From Mayamaea pseudoterrestris (Eukaryota > Bacillariophyta > Bacillariophyceae > Sellaphorales > Sellaphoraceae), in contig BROI01000007.1 in the NCBI GenBank assembly GCA_027923505.1, positions 1 to 64,000 of the forward strand: a DNA stretch of 64,000 bases, read 5' to 3'. The notes under the pieces are model-generated. The model was not told where the DNA came from. It worked only from the letters and a program-made list of their open reading frames with translations, and did no database searches. Below, piece after piece: positions 1 to 14,200 of the stretch. A program made the position numbers and the translations under genes. How positions within the stretch are numbered: position 1 is the stretch's first letter; each line of letters opens with the position of its first letter.

Positions 1-660
1 GTGCTTGGCGGTATGCAGGCAGTGCACTTGGGACACGTGCAAAGTTGCGCAAGTCTTTGCCACTAGAGTGTTGCCCACCACGCATTAGAAACTGAATGGT
101 TTTAAAGTTCAGAATGACCAAGACGGAAAATGCCAACGGAGCAATTTCAGCTCAGACAAGTTGGTATTCGAGCTGGCGAGACGGAGGAGCTTTGGCTTGG
201 CGTGGTCTTGGCTCACGGCGAGGGGTGGGCGTTGTTCCTCCATCACTTGGAGGACCATCGGCTGGCGGTGTACGGTGCTGAGCAGGAGCTGACCAGGACC
301 AGGACCAGGGAGGCAAAGGGCTCGCCAGATGTAAGAACTCTGGATGCCACTGAGATCGTATGCGATAGCAGTCGGCAAGTTGGTAAGAGGATCACCTGAG
401 CCTCAACACCATCATTCGTTATAGAGCCATCCTTGTGGACTCGCTCCACAGAACCGCTCAAGCAGATAGCCCGGGATCGGCATATATAACTTCATTTGGA
501 TACTGCTGCAGCAACCCTGGCATACTCAAGAGACGCACTTTGGCCTCAGGGATCCAGTATGCGGAACCTTTACTGTGCGAAGCATGCATTGTCAAGAGAG
601 CTCCAGGCTTACAAACCTTTGCCTTTAACTCGACCATCTTTGAAGAGACCATTCAAACGA
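1..660 (-). pseudogene. Ty1/copia pol fragment (protease to pre-integrase region), decayed
   Basis: Read on the minus strand, several frames join into the stretch between the copia protease and integrase. Around 650-460 is a segment containing AYWIPEAKVRLLSMPGLLQQ, which resembles the post-protease segment of copia polyproteins. Around 378-110 is LPTAIAYD followed by NLSELKLLRWHF, which matches the start of the GAG_pre-integrase domain (usual form LLxWHxRLGH). Below 108 comes a stretch with KTIQFLMRGG, as expected just after that motif. The frame shifts several times and contains stops, so this is a relic. The rest of pol would lie to the left of the window. Assignment rests on recognised motif order, not on a database match. 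The gag part expected above 660 could not be recognised. Confidence 0.5.
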
Positions 661-3600
661 ACACTTGGCGCTGGCTGAATGGGGCCAACAAAGTCAAGCC
701 GCGTGCTTGGCGAAATGGGAGATGCTTGCCCTGAATCCCAGATTACTGGCAGCATCTTGTCCTTTGCACGGTGGTGTGGATTGCGTATATTTATTGTTAG
801 TGAGAGATTGGCTCAATGTTGGTATATTCGTCAAGCAGATTCCAAGTGGGACGCTTGGTAGGCTTCTCCAAAATCGTCGAAATCTGAAAAATCCCCAAAC
901 ACAACAGACGCAAACACCTCTTGTGGCATTGGATCAATTGCTTGAATTGAAGCTTGCGGCACTGGTGAGGCGTTGTAATCAATGGATCATTACGCCAGTG
1001 ATCATTACGCCAGTCTCGATTGCGAATCCGATGGCGCTCTTCATATTGATAAAGAAGCGTATCATTTAGCCAGTGTCTTCCTATGGAGGTCACTGATCAA
1101 TTCTTGTAAGCCTCATTAACTTGATTGGCAGTTGAGCTTGTCGTAAGAACGGAGAGCTCAGCGCGGCATTAATCAGGGGGAGTAACGGAACCGGTAGTGA
1201 GGGTGTTGGTCGCCGGAGACATTGGTTTAGGTGAGCTAGGAGGGCGATGGGGCTTGTTGATTGGGCGTGGGACTGTCCATGGTTTCAACCATGTGCTGAG
1301 CAGGTTTTCTGGTTGGACTCGAGTGGGTCGTCTTCGAGCATGCAAATGCCATGATTCTCCCTCGTTGAAGGCAACCGCATAAAATGGCGCAAGAAGGCAA
1401 GGAACTTTGGCCTGAGACGCAAAAACCAAGATTACTAGTCGAACCGAGAGAGTAAACCGATGAATAAGAAACGGAACCGTTGGAACGATTAAGCAAGTGT
1501 TTGATGAGAGATAAGCGAATACGATCCCAATGCCGCGAGGAGGCTTGGCAGGTGGCTTCCAAAATATTGACACAGTGAGCCAACAAAGAACCCAGGCACC
1601 ATCAAACGCCAATGATGGTAAATCAAACGTCGAAGATATGACAAGAGAAAGGCTCGCAACCAACTGTCTGTGAATGGGCTGTTGATCAGCAAATGGAGAT
1701 CCTCCCAAGGGCAGTTGTTGTATTGGCAAACTGTTGCGCCACAGTATGTGCCTGAGTCTCTGTAATTTGAATGAACAAGAGATGAAAACAGTATAGAATG
1801 AATACTAAAGTCAAATGGTCACAGGCAGGGCGCGCAACCGAGTGACGATCACCAACAAATATCCAATCATAAGCACAAATGAAAGTGCACTTGAGAGAGA
1901 GAGGACGGTAAAGCACTTGTTTGGCTTGGAGGGCTGGCAGATCGTGATTAGTCAAGGAGCGTCAGCTGGAGCAGCATCCAAAACTTAGAATTGCAGGGGA
2001 GCGACACTTGCAAGCCTCGCTTGAATAGCTGCGATCGAAAGTAACGCACATCAGATCAGGATCATCGAGAGCGCAATATTGCAGAGTTTTAGGAGCCGTG
2101 GGATGCTCATCAATGATCATTGATCATCAGCAACAATGGAAGCAATGGTATCCGCCACATGGAGACGCAGATTCCAATGACAGCTTCTTCACTTCTTCAA
2201 GAAATATCCGCATTGGTTAAAGCAAGGGCTTTGATGCCACGGGGCGGCAAAAGGATGGATCCTCGATAGTAGATAGCGATCAAACCAAGCAAGATGACCA
2301 CATTGTGGGCAGCAGCGGAGCAGATTTACTCTATGCTCTGTCAGTGCCATGGTTAGGGCCACTTGCGTTGCAGGCACAATGGTAGGTTTTCCTCCCTTTT
2401 CATTGATGGGATGTGAAGGAGAAGATACAGCAAAGTGGACATCGCCAATCGCTTTGACAGCTTCCACTCTTAGTCTGGTGGCTTCTTCCATTTCCTTGGG
2501 AGGGGCTGCTTGTTGTTAGTTTTCACGGTCGTTGTTGTTGCACTGAAAATGGTGGGGGATGTGACAAGTTTCCCTTGCTCCGCTTGCCTTGGTTTTTGTC
2601 AAGTTGGGAACAACCAAAGGCGGGCGGAATGGCAGTTTGCGGCGTTTGGCGGGAATCCAGTCATTTGTCAGCATGAATGTCTAGCGCCAAAATCTTTAAT
2701 GTTCACGCGACGTGGGAGTCATATTCGAGCAAGTTAGTACGATGCTTAGCTTTCCAAGATTTCGTTCAAAAGCGCCAGTAGTTCCCTGCTTGGAGAAGGT
2801 TTTTCAGCACTTTGGTGAGTTAGAATGCGGATATTGCACCCGGATAATTAATGGCTTTGCTTTGATAATAAGCGTATCCATGTAGGTTGTTTTTGGCCTG
2901 GCTCGCTTTTGTAGGCTGCGACTTTGTTCCACTCTTCAAGTACCAGTCGCGGATTGGTGAACATCCAAAAAGAGAACAGAAGTTTCCTGCGCCAGCCGTA
3001 TAATGATCCAGGCGAAGTCTCCACTGGATAGATTGTGTAGTCGCGATCATATTGTCGAGAAAAGGAGCAAGTGACCACAACAGGAATAATATTAACAATG
3101 TTGGTTGATCGATGTAAAATATGTGTCATTGCCACAGAGCGTTGTTCCCTTAAAGAGCATTTGTTGATGGCAAGTGTGTCAATGCAACAAGTGCGCTTGT
3201 TGTTTGAATTATCAACGAGAGGGTTCCAACCATGTGGGCCGCCTTCCAGATGCTGTGAGAGACAGACAGTGCCGTGAGAGAGTGGATGTGAGAAAGGATC
3301 TTGGATTCGGAATGTGTGTCTTCTTCCATCGGAAACTTTGTTGGTTGTGAGGAAATTTCGGGTTAGTCAGCTGGCGCATTGCTCGAGCGCCTCGTTAGCT
3401 TTTGGGTAGTGGGTCATGTCTCCACCGATTGATTGGTTTGATCGCAGTTTGATGTAGAGCGCACGTGTCTAAAGACGAGGCCGGGGTTGTTGGTGTTCCT
3501 GGCGCCATGGTAACTCGATGTGATTAAAGCTTTTGGCTTCTGTCTTAGTTGCTTGCTTGGGGCACTCTGGCAAAAAACAGAAGAAAGCTCAGAATCTGAA

Positions 3601-3732
3601 GATCACAGTGGAAATGCTTCTCAGGTTGAATGGAGACTGTTTATGGCAACAACAAAGAGCAAAGGAAGAAATTGAAAGATACCCTACACATTACAGGCTT
3701 GCAAGAGAAAGAAAGGTTGCACTTTGAACTCC
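661..3732. other. No recognisable gene; unique or strongly decayed DNA
   Basis: No frame here carries a domain I recognise. The longest clean ATG-started frame is a 100-codon minus-strand one at 2189-2491, beginning MEEATRLRVEAVKAIGDV; it has no known motif and could be chance or a relic. A minus-strand stretch at about 2848-3135 has protein-like composition (for example DYTIYPVETSPGSLYGWRRK) but also no assignable family. A 14-bp palindrome (tcaatgatcattga) lies near 2109-2122, and the word atcattacgccagt occurs twice in a row near 985-1014. The region ends where Sat-A begins. Confidence 0.5.
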
Positions 3733-6700
3733 CTGTCAATGGCCTACCAAACACATGTTTTGCCTGACTCATTGGGTATTTGGGTGGCCAGGGCATGGGG
3801 CGTTTGTCAGGGAAGAATCTGCAACTTGTGGTGTTGGCCATACCCACAGTGGAGGCCGTACCCATGGTGTCAGCCCCAGGCAGTCCTGGAAGGGGTCCTT
3901 TGCACCATTTGATTGAGACTCTGCACCTGTCAATGGCATACCCTGGACATGTTTTGCCTGACTCATTGGGTTTTTGGGTGGCCAGGGCATGGGGCGTTTG
4001 ACAGGGAAGAATCTGCAACTTGTGGTGTTGGCCATACCCACAGTGGAGGCCGTACCCATGTTGTCAGCCTCCAGGCAGTCCTTTATGCACTTTTTGAGAC
4101 TCTGCACCTGAACAATGGCATCCCCTGGGGTACTTGTTTTTGTGGGATATTTGGGTATTTGGGTGCCAGGGCATGAGGGATGTAACAGGGAAAATCTCTG
4201 CCACCGTGGTGTTTTGGCCAAACCACAGTGGAGGCCGCACCCATGTTGTCAGCTTGGGCCGTCCTTTTTGCACCATTTGAGACTCTGCACCTGTCAATGG
4301 CCTACCCTGGACATGTTTTGCCTGACTCATTGGGTATTTTGGTGGCCAGGGCATGGGGCGTTTGACAGGGAAGAATCTGCAACTTGTGGTGTTGGCCATA
4401 CCCACAGTGGAGCCGTACCCATGGTGTCAGCCTCCAGGCAGTCCTTTTTGCACCATTTGAGACTCTGCACCTGTCAATGGCATACCCTGGACATGTTTTG
4501 CCTGACTCATTGGGTATTTGGGTGGCCAGGGCATGGGGCGTTGACAGGGAAGAATCTGCAACTTGTGGTGTTGGCCATACCCACAGTGGAGGCCGTACCC
4601 ATGGTGTCAGCCTCCAGGCAGTCTTTTTTGCACCATTTGAGACTATGCACCTGTCAATGGCATACCCTGGACATGTTTTGCCTGACTCATTGGGTATTTG
4701 GGTGGCCAGGGCATGGGGCATTTGACAGAGAAGAAACTGCAACTTGTGGTGTTGGCCACACCCACAGTGGAGGCCGTACCCATGGTGTCAGACCTCCAGG
4801 CAATCTTTTTGCACCATTTGAGACTCTGCACCTGTTAATGGCATACCCTGGACATGTTTTGCCTGACTCATTGGGTATTTGGGTGGCCAGGGCATGGGAG
4901 CGTTTGACAGGGAAGCATCGCAACTTGTGGTGTTGGCCATACCCACCGTGGAGGCCGTACCCATGATGTCAGCCTCCAGGCAGTCCTTTCGCACCATTTG
5001 AGACTCTGCACCTGTCAATGGCATACCCTGACATGTTTTGACTGACATTGTGGGTATTTGGGTGGCCAGGGCAGGGGCGTTTGACAGGGACAGAATCTGC
5101 AACTTGTGGTGTTGGCCATAATTCTAGTGGAGGCTGCATCTATGATGGCAGCCTCTTTTTGCACCATTTGAGACTCTGCACCTGTCGGCATACCCTGGGC
5201 ATGTTTTGCTTGACTCATTGGGTATTTAAGGGCCAGGGCATGAGGCGTTTGATAGGAAATTAACTTGAGGTGGTTAGCCATACCCACAGTGGAGGTCAGA
5301 CTCCATGCAAAGCAGCTCCAGGGCAGTCCTCTCTGCATCATTTGAGCCTCTGCACCTGTCAATGGCATACCCTGACATGTTTGCCTGACTCATTGGGTAT
5401 TTGGGTGGCCAGGGCATAATGCCTTGACAGGAAGAATCCTCAACTGTGCATGTTGGCCATACCCACAGTGGAGGCCGTACCCATGGTGTCAGCCTCCAGG
5501 CAGTCCCTTTGCAACCATTTGAGACTCCCGCACCTGTTAATGGCATACCCTGGACATGTTTGGCCTGACTCATTGGATCGTTGGGTGGTTCAGGGCATGG
5601 GGCGTTTGGACAGTCAGAATCGGCAACTTGGAGTGTTGGCCATGCACACACTGAGGCCTACCCATGGTGTCAGCCTCCGCAGTCCTTTTGCACCATTTGA
5701 GACTTTGCCAAATAGGCACACCTGGACATGTTTTGCCTGACTCATTGCTGTTTGGGTGGCAAGAGCATGGGATGTTTGACAGGGAAGAATCGGTGCAACT
5801 TGTGGTGTTGGCCATACCCATCGTGGAGGTCGTGCACCCATGGTGTCAGCCTCCAAACAGTCCTTTTGCACCATTTGAGACTCCTGCACCTGTCAATGGC
5901 ATCCCCTGAACATGTTTTGCCTGACTCATTGGGTATTTGGGTGGCCAGGGCATGGGGCGTTTGACAGTGTCAAGAATCTACAACTTGTGGTGTTGGCCAT
6001 ACCCACTGTGTGGAGGCCGTACGATGGTGTCAGTCTCCAGGCAGTCCTTTTTGCACCATTTGAGACTCTGCACCTGTCAATGGCATACCCTGAGATGTTT
6101 TGCTGACTTATTGGGTATTTGGGTGGCCAGGGCAGGGTTGACAGGGAAGAATCTGCAACTTGTGGTGTTGGCCACAGTGAGGCGGTATCCATGGTGTAAG
6201 CTCCAGGCAGTCCTTTTGCACCATTTGAGTCTCTGCATCTGTCAATGGCATACACTGGAAATGTTTTGCCTTGACCTATTGGTGCATTTGGGGTGGCTAG
6301 GCATATGTTGAAGGAAGAATCTGCAACCAAGGTGTTGAATATACTGACAGTGGAGGGCCATACCCATGGTGTCAGCTCCAAAACAGTCTTTGCAACTACT
6401 TGAGACTCCTGCACCCGTCAAGATACCGGTGTAACAGACTCATTGGATTTAAAAGGGATGGGGGCGTTTGGACAGGGAAGAATCTGCAACTCAGGGTGCT
6501 GGACATACCCCAGTGGAGGCTTGTACCTGTATGTTGTCAGGGGCCTTCAGGCAGTCCTTTTTGCACCATTTGAGCATTCAGATCTGTCAATGGCATACCC
6601 TGACATGTTTAGCCTGGATTCAGAATATTTGGGTGGCCAGGTATGAGGCATTTGATAGGGAAGAATCTGCAACTTGTGGTGCTGGCCATACCCACAGTGG

Positions 6701-9325
6701 AGGATTTACTCCATGGTGCCACTGCAAGGCAGTTTTTTTGCACCATTTGAGACTCTGCACATGGCAATGGTGATGATTGGGAAATGTTGTCTGACTCATT
6801 GGGTATTTGGGTGGCCAGGCATGTGGGGGCGTTTGCACAGGAAGAATCTGCAACTTGTGGTGGCACAACCCACAGTGGAGGCCGCACCCATTGTGTCAGC
6901 CCCTCCAGACAGTCCTTATTGCACCATTTGAGACTCTGCATCTGTCGGGCGGGCATAACCCGGGAAATGTTTTGCCCTGGACTCATTGGTTATTTGGGTG
7001 GCTGTGGCATAAAGCGTTTGATGAAGAATCTGCAACTTGTGGTGTTGGCTTTACCCACACATTGTGGAGGCCGTACCCATAGTGTCAGCCTCCAGGCAGT
7101 CCTTTTTGAAACTACTCTGAGACTCTCTGCACCTGTCACCGGCATCCTGGGACATGTTTTGCCTGACCTCCTTGGGTATTTGGGTAGCCAGGGCATGGGG
7201 CGTTCTACAGGAAGAATCTGCAACTTGTGGAAAGTTGGCTATACTCCCCCAGTGGAGGTCGTACCCATGGTGTCAGCCTCCAGGCAGTCCTTTTTGCACC
7301 ATTTGAGACTCTGCACCTGTCACAGCATACCCTGGGACATGTTGTTTGTTTGGGTTTTGGGTGGCTGTGGCATGGGGCGCTGACAGGAAGAATCTGCAAC
7401 TTCAGGTGTCAATACCACAGTGGGAGGCCGTACCCATGGTGTCAGCCCCACCTCCAGGGCAGTCCTTTTGGCACCATTTGAGACTTGCACCTGTCAATGG
7501 CACATGACATGGTTTGCAAAGGACTCATTGGGTATTTGGGTGGCCAGGGCATGGGCGCTTGACAGGAAGAATTGCATGGTGTCGGGCGATGACTCCCAGT
7601 GGAGGCCGCATCTACGGTGCTGTCAGGCAGTCCTTTTTGCACTATTTGAGACTATAACTGTCAATGGTATGTCTGGACATGTTTAGCCTGACATTGGGTA
7701 TTTGGGTGGCCAGGCATGGCGTTTGACAGGAAGAATCTGCAACTTGGGTGTTACACACCCACAGGAGGTGTTGGTGTCAGCCTCCAGGCAGTCCTTTTGC
7801 ACCATTTGGAGACTCCGCATGTCACTGGCATACCCTGACATAAGCTTGGCCTGACTCCATTGGGTATTGGGTGGTCAGGCATGGGCGTTTGACAGGGATG
7901 AATCTGCAACTCAGGAAGCTGGCTATACCAATAGTGGAGGTTCGTGACGATGGTGTCAGCTCCAGGCAGTCCTTTTGCACCATTTTGAGACTCTGCACCT
8001 GTCAATGGACATACCCTGACATGGCTTCTGCCTGACTCATTGGGTATTTGGGAGGCCAGTATGGGGCGTTTGACAGGGGAAGAATTCGTAACTTGTGTTG
8101 GCCATACCCACAGTGGAGGCCGGCATCTACGGTGTCAGCCTCCAGGCAGGCTTTTGCACCATTTGAGACTGCACCTGTCACGGAACTGGACATGTTTCTA
8201 GTTCTGACCTATTTAGTATTTGGGTGGCCAGGCATGGGCGCTTGACAGGATGAATCTGCACCTTGTGTTGGCCCCAATGGAGGCCGCACATGTTGTCAGC
8301 TCCAGGTGTCTTGCACCATTTGAGACTATGCACCTGTCAATGGCATACTCCTGTGCCTGACTCATTGGGTATTTGGGTCAGTGCATGGGCTGTTGACAGG
8401 GAAGAATCTGCAACTTGTGGTGTTAATATACCCACCGTGGAGGCCGTAATCTACGTTGCCAGCCTAGGCAGTCCTTGGCACCATTTGAGACTACTGCACC
8501 TGTCAGTGCATACCGATTTTGCCTGGACTCATTGGGTATTTGGGTGGCCAGGGCATGGGGCATTTGGATAGAAGAATCTGCAATTGTGGTGTTGGCCATA
8601 TCTACAGGGAGGTCGGCCCATGTTGTCAGCCTCCAGCAGTCCTGCACCATTTTGAAAGACGTGTCACCGATTCCTGGATGTTTTGCCTGATCATTTGGCA
8701 TCCCCTGGACATGTTTTGCCTGACGCATTGGGTATTTGGGTGGCCAGGGCATGGGGCGTTTGATGTGATGAATCTGCAACATGTGGTGTTGGCCATACCC
8801 ACAGTGGAGGCCGTAATCTATCTTGTCAGCCTCCAGGCAGTCCTTTTGCACCATTTTGAGACTATGCACCTGTCAATGGCACCTGGACATGTTTTGCCTG
8901 ACTCATTGGGTATTTGGGTGGCCAGGCATGGGGCGGTTTGACAGGGAAAATCGCAACTTGTGGTGCTGGCTATACCCACAGTGGAGGCGTACCATGCTGT
9001 CAGCCTCCAGGCAGTCTTTGCACCATTTGAGACTCTGCACCTGTCAATGGCATCCCCTGAGATGTTTTGCCTGACTCATTGGTTATTTGGGTTGCCAGGC
9101 ATGGGGTGCCGGCAGGAAGAATCTGCAATTGTGGTGTTGGATACCCACAGTAGAGGCCGTAATTTCATGGTGTCAGCCCCAGGCAGTCCTTTTGCACCAT
9201 TTGAGACTATGCACCTGTCAATGGCCTACCCTGACATGTTTTGTTTTGGCCAGGGATGGGGCGCTTGACAGGGAATCTGCAACTTGTGGTGTTGGTACTG
9301 GAGGCCGTACTCCATGGTGTCAGCT

Positions 9326-10275
9326 GGGCAGTCGTTTTGCACCATTTGAGACTCTGCCCCGTCAATGGCATCCTGGACATGTTTTGCCTGGACTCATTGC
9401 AGTTGGGGCACAGCACTGGGCGTTTGACAGGGAAGAATCTGCAACTTGTGGTGTTGGTCCCACAGTGGAGGCAAGCGTACTCCATGGTGTCAGCCTCCAG
9501 GCAGTCCTTTTGCACCATTTGAGACTATGCACCTGTCAATGGCCTACCCTGACATGTTTTGCCTGACTCATTGGGTATTTGGGTGGCCAGGCATGGGGCT
9601 GCTTGACAGGAAGAATCTGCAATTGTGGTGTTGGATAGCCCACAGTGGAGGCCGATGTGTCAGCTCCAGGCAGTCCTTGCACCATTTGAGACTCTGCACC
9701 TGGGTCGATGGCAGGACATGTTTTGCCTGACTCATTGGGTATTTGGGTGGCCAGCTGGGTGTTGACGGAAGAATCTGTAACTTGTGGTGTTGGCCATACC
9801 CACAGGAGGCCGCATGAGACCATATTGTCAGCCCAGGCAGTCCTTTTGCACCATTTGAGACTATGCACCTGTCAATGGCATCCCCTGACATGTTTTGCCT
9901 GACTCATTGGGTATTTGGGTGGCCAGGGCATGGGGCACTTGACAGGGAAGAATGGAATTGTGGTGTTGGCATACCACAGTAGAGGCGTACATGGTGTCAG
10001 CTCCAGGCAGATTGCACCATTTGAGACATGACTGTCAATGGCACCTGACATGTTTTGCCTGACTCATTGGGTATTTGGGTGGCCAGGGCATGGGGCCGTT
10101 GACAGGAAGAATCTGCAACTTGTGGTGTTGGCCACCCACAGTGGGAGGCGTATCGATGGTGTCAGTCCCAGTAGTTTGGCACCATTTGAGATTCTGCTGT
10201 CAATGGCATCCCTGGACATTTTTGCTGACTCATTGGGTATTTGGGTGGCCAGGGCATGGGGCTTTTGACAGGGAA
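9326..10275. repeat. 950-bp segment, first copy of an exact tandem duplication inside Sat-A
   Basis: Bases from 9326 reappear at 10276 with the same indels throughout. The match is broken immediately outside (t at 9325 versus a at 10275). Neighbouring Sat-A monomers differ from each other at many positions, so this identity is exceptional. Confidence 0.9.
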
Positions 10276-11225
10276 GGGCAGTCGTTTTGCACCATTTGAG
10301 ACTCTGCCCCGTCAATGGCATCCTGGACATGTTTTGCCTGGACTCATTGCAGTTGGGGCACAGCACTGGGCGTTTGACAGGGAAGAATCTGCAACTTGTG
10401 GTGTTGGTCCCACAGTGGAGGCAAGCGTACTCCATGGTGTCAGCCTCCAGGCAGTCCTTTTGCACCATTTGAGACTATGCACCTGTCAATGGCCTACCCT
10501 GACATGTTTTGCCTGACTCATTGGGTATTTGGGTGGCCAGGCATGGGGCTGCTTGACAGGAAGAATCTGCAATTGTGGTGTTGGATAGCCCACAGTGGAG
10601 GCCGATGTGTCAGCTCCAGGCAGTCCTTGCACCATTTGAGACTCTGCACCTGGGTCGATGGCAGGACATGTTTTGCCTGACTCATTGGGTATTTGGGTGG
10701 CCAGCTGGGTGTTGACGGAAGAATCTGTAACTTGTGGTGTTGGCCATACCCACAGGAGGCCGCATGAGACCATATTGTCAGCCCAGGCAGTCCTTTTGCA
10801 CCATTTGAGACTATGCACCTGTCAATGGCATCCCCTGACATGTTTTGCCTGACTCATTGGGTATTTGGGTGGCCAGGGCATGGGGCACTTGACAGGGAAG
10901 AATGGAATTGTGGTGTTGGCATACCACAGTAGAGGCGTACATGGTGTCAGCTCCAGGCAGATTGCACCATTTGAGACATGACTGTCAATGGCACCTGACA
11001 TGTTTTGCCTGACTCATTGGGTATTTGGGTGGCCAGGGCATGGGGCCGTTGACAGGAAGAATCTGCAACTTGTGGTGTTGGCCACCCACAGTGGGAGGCG
11101 TATCGATGGTGTCAGTCCCAGTAGTTTGGCACCATTTGAGATTCTGCTGTCAATGGCATCCCTGGACATTTTTGCTGACTCATTGGGTATTTGGGTGGCC
11201 AGGGCATGGGGCTTTTGACAGGGAA
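10276..11225. repeat. 950-bp segment, second copy of the exact tandem duplication
   Basis: Same sequence as 9326-10275. The junction at 10275/10276 joins the gacagggaa part of one monomer directly to the gggcagtc part of the next, giving a shortened monomer (tgact words 114 bp apart). The duplication is therefore not in register with the 181-bp repeat. Confidence 0.9.
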
Positions 11226-14200
11226 GCTAATCTGCAATTGTGCGTCGATGGGTATGTCAGCCCAGGCAGTCCTTTTGCACCATTTGGAGATATGCACCTG
11301 TCAATGGCCTACCCTGGACATTTTTTGCCTGACTCATTGGGTATTTGGGTGGCCAGGGCATGGGGCTGCTTTGGGGAAGAATCAATAGGTGTTGGATTCC
11401 AATGGAGGGTATCATGGTGTCAGCCTCCAGGCAAGTCCTTTTTGCACCATTTGAGACTCTGCACCTGTCAATGCATACCCGACATGTTTTGCCTGGACTC
11501 ATTGTGTATATGGGTGGCGAGAGCATAGGGGGTGTTTGACAGGGAAGAATCTGCAACTTGTGGTGTTGGCCATACCCACAGTGGAGGCCGTACCCATATA
11601 TTGTCAGCTCCAGTGCAGTCCTTTTGCACCATTTGAGACTATGCACCCGTCAATGGCAACCCGGTTACAGTTTCTGCCTGACTCATTGGGTATTTGGGTG
11701 GCTAGGCATGGGCGTTTGACAGAATGAATCTGCACCCAGGTGCTGGCCATACCCACAGTGGAGGCCGTATTCATGTTGTCAGCCTCCAGGGCAGTCCTTT
11801 TACACCATTTGAGACTATGCATGTCAATGGGCATATGACATGTTTTGCCTGACTCATTGGGTATTTAGGGTGGCCAGGGGATGGGGGTTGACAGGGAAGA
11901 ATCTGCAACTTGTGTGTGTTGGCCATATCCCACAGTGGAGTGGTACCCATGGTGTCAGCCACCAGGAGTCTTTGCACATTTGAGACATGCACCTGTCAAT
12001 GGCACGACATGTTTTTGCCTGACTCATTGGGTATTTGGGTGGCCAGGGCATGGGGCGTTTGACAGGGAAGAATCTGCAACTTGTGGTGTTGGCATACCCA
12101 CAGTGAAGGCGTTCAGCTCCAGGCAGTTTGCACCATTTGAGACTCTGCACCTGTCAATGGCATACCCTGAATGTTTTGCTGACCATGGGTATTTGGGTGG
12201 CCAGAGGCAGGGGTGTTTGACAGGGAAGAATCTGCACTTTGGTTTTGGCCATACCCACAGTGGAGTGCCGACCATTGTCAGCTCCGGGCAGTCCTTTTCA
12301 CAGAGACATGCTGTCAATGGCTCCCCAGAATGTTTTGCTGACATTGGGTTTTGGGTGGCCAGGGCATGGGGCGTTGACAGGGAAGAATCTGCAATGTGGT
12401 GTTGGCCATACCCACAGGAGGATGTCAGCCTCCAGGCAGTCCTTTTGACCATTTGAGATATGCACCTGTCAATGGATACCTGGACATTTTTGCCTGACTC
12501 ATTGGGTATTTGGGTGGCCAGGGATGGGGCGCGACAGGAAGCAATGTGGTGTTGGCCAACCCAAGGGAGGGTACATGTGTCAGCTCCAGGCAGTCCTTTT
12601 TGCACCATTTGAGACTCTGACTGTCATGATCCGGAATGTTTTGCCTGATCATTGGGTTTTGGGTGGCCAGGGCATGGGGCGTTTGACAGGAAGAATCGAA
12701 TGTGGTGTTTGCATACCAGGGAGGCCGACCATGGTGTCAGCTCCAGGCAGTCCTTTTGCACCATTTGAGACTATGCACCTGTCAATGGCATACCCTGGAG
12801 ATGTTTTTGGCTGACATTGGGTATTTGTGGCCAGGCATGGGGCGCTTGACAGGAAGAATCTGCAACTTGTGGTGTTGTACCCACAGTGGAGGCCGTACCA
12901 TGTTGTCAGCCTCCAGGCAGTCCTTTTGCACCATTTGAGACTCTGCACCTGTCATGGCACCTGACATTTTTGCCTGATCATTGGTATTTGGGTGGCCAGG
13001 CATGGGGCGTTTGACAGGGAAGAATCTGCAACTTGTGGTGTTGGATACGGAGGCGCATCCGGTGTCAGCCTCCAGGCAGTCCTTTTTGCACCATTTGAGA
13101 CTCTGCACCTGTCAATGGCATACCCTGGAGATGTTTTTGCCTGATCATTGGGTATTTGGGTGGCCAGGGCATGGGGCGTTTGACAGGGAAGAATCTGAAT
13201 TCTGGTGTTGGCTATACCCACAGTGGAGACCACCTGTTTTCCTCCAGGCAGTCCTTTTTGCACCATTTGAGACTCTGCACCTGTCAATGGCATCCTGACA
13301 TGTTTTGCCTGACTCATTGGATATTTGGGTGGCCAGGGCATGGGGCATTTGACAGGGATGAATCTGCAACTTGTGGTGTTGGCTACCCACAGGAGGCGCA
13401 TGTTGTCAGCTCCAGGAAGTCCTTTGCACCATTTGAGACTATGCACCTGTCAATGGCATACCCTGGACAGGTTTTGCCTGACTCATTGGGTATTTGGGTG
13501 GCCAGGGCATGGGGCGTTTGACAGGGAAGAATCTGCAATTGTGGTGTTGGCATACCACAGGGAGGCGCCTTGTCAGCCTCCAGGCAGTCCTTTTTGCACC
13601 ATTTGAGACTATGCACTGGTCAAGGGCATACCTGGAGATGTTTTGCCTGACTCATTGGGTATTTGGGTGGCCGGGCATGGGGGCGTTTGACAGGGAAGAA
13701 TCTGCAACTTGTGGTGTTGCCATACCACAGTGGAGGCCGTACTCCATGGTGTCAGCCTCCAGGCAGTCCTTTTTGCACCATTTGAGACTCTGCACCTGTC
13801 AATGGCATCGCCTGGACATGTTTTGCCTGACTCATTGGGTATTTGGGTGGCCAGGGCATGTGGCGTTTGACAGGGAAGAATCTGCAACATGTGGTGTTGG
13901 CCATACCCAAGTGGAGGCCGTACATGTTGTCAGCCTCCAGGCAGTCCTATTTGCACCATTTGAGACCTGCACCTGTCAATGGCCTACCCTGGACATGTTT
14001 TGCCTGACTCATTGGGTATTTGGGTGGCCAGGGCATGGGGCGTTTGACAGAGAAGAATCTGCAACTTGTGGTGTTGCCATACCCACAGTGGAGGCCGTAC
14101 CCATGGTGTCAGCCTCCAGGCAGTCCTTTTTGCACCATTTGAGACTATGCACCTGTCAATGGCCTACCCTAGACATGTTTTGCCTGACTCATTGGGTATT

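Noticed and set aside
1169-1729. 186-codon minus-strand frame as a host gene
   Set aside because: No motif, overlapping equally long frames in other phases, and no clear start; composition does not stand out.
4115-4966. 283-codon and similar long frames in Sat-A (also 13494-14366, 290 codons)
   Set aside because: They are open only because of satellite composition. The 181-bp period changes frame each unit and the same peptide words recur in all three frames and on both strands.
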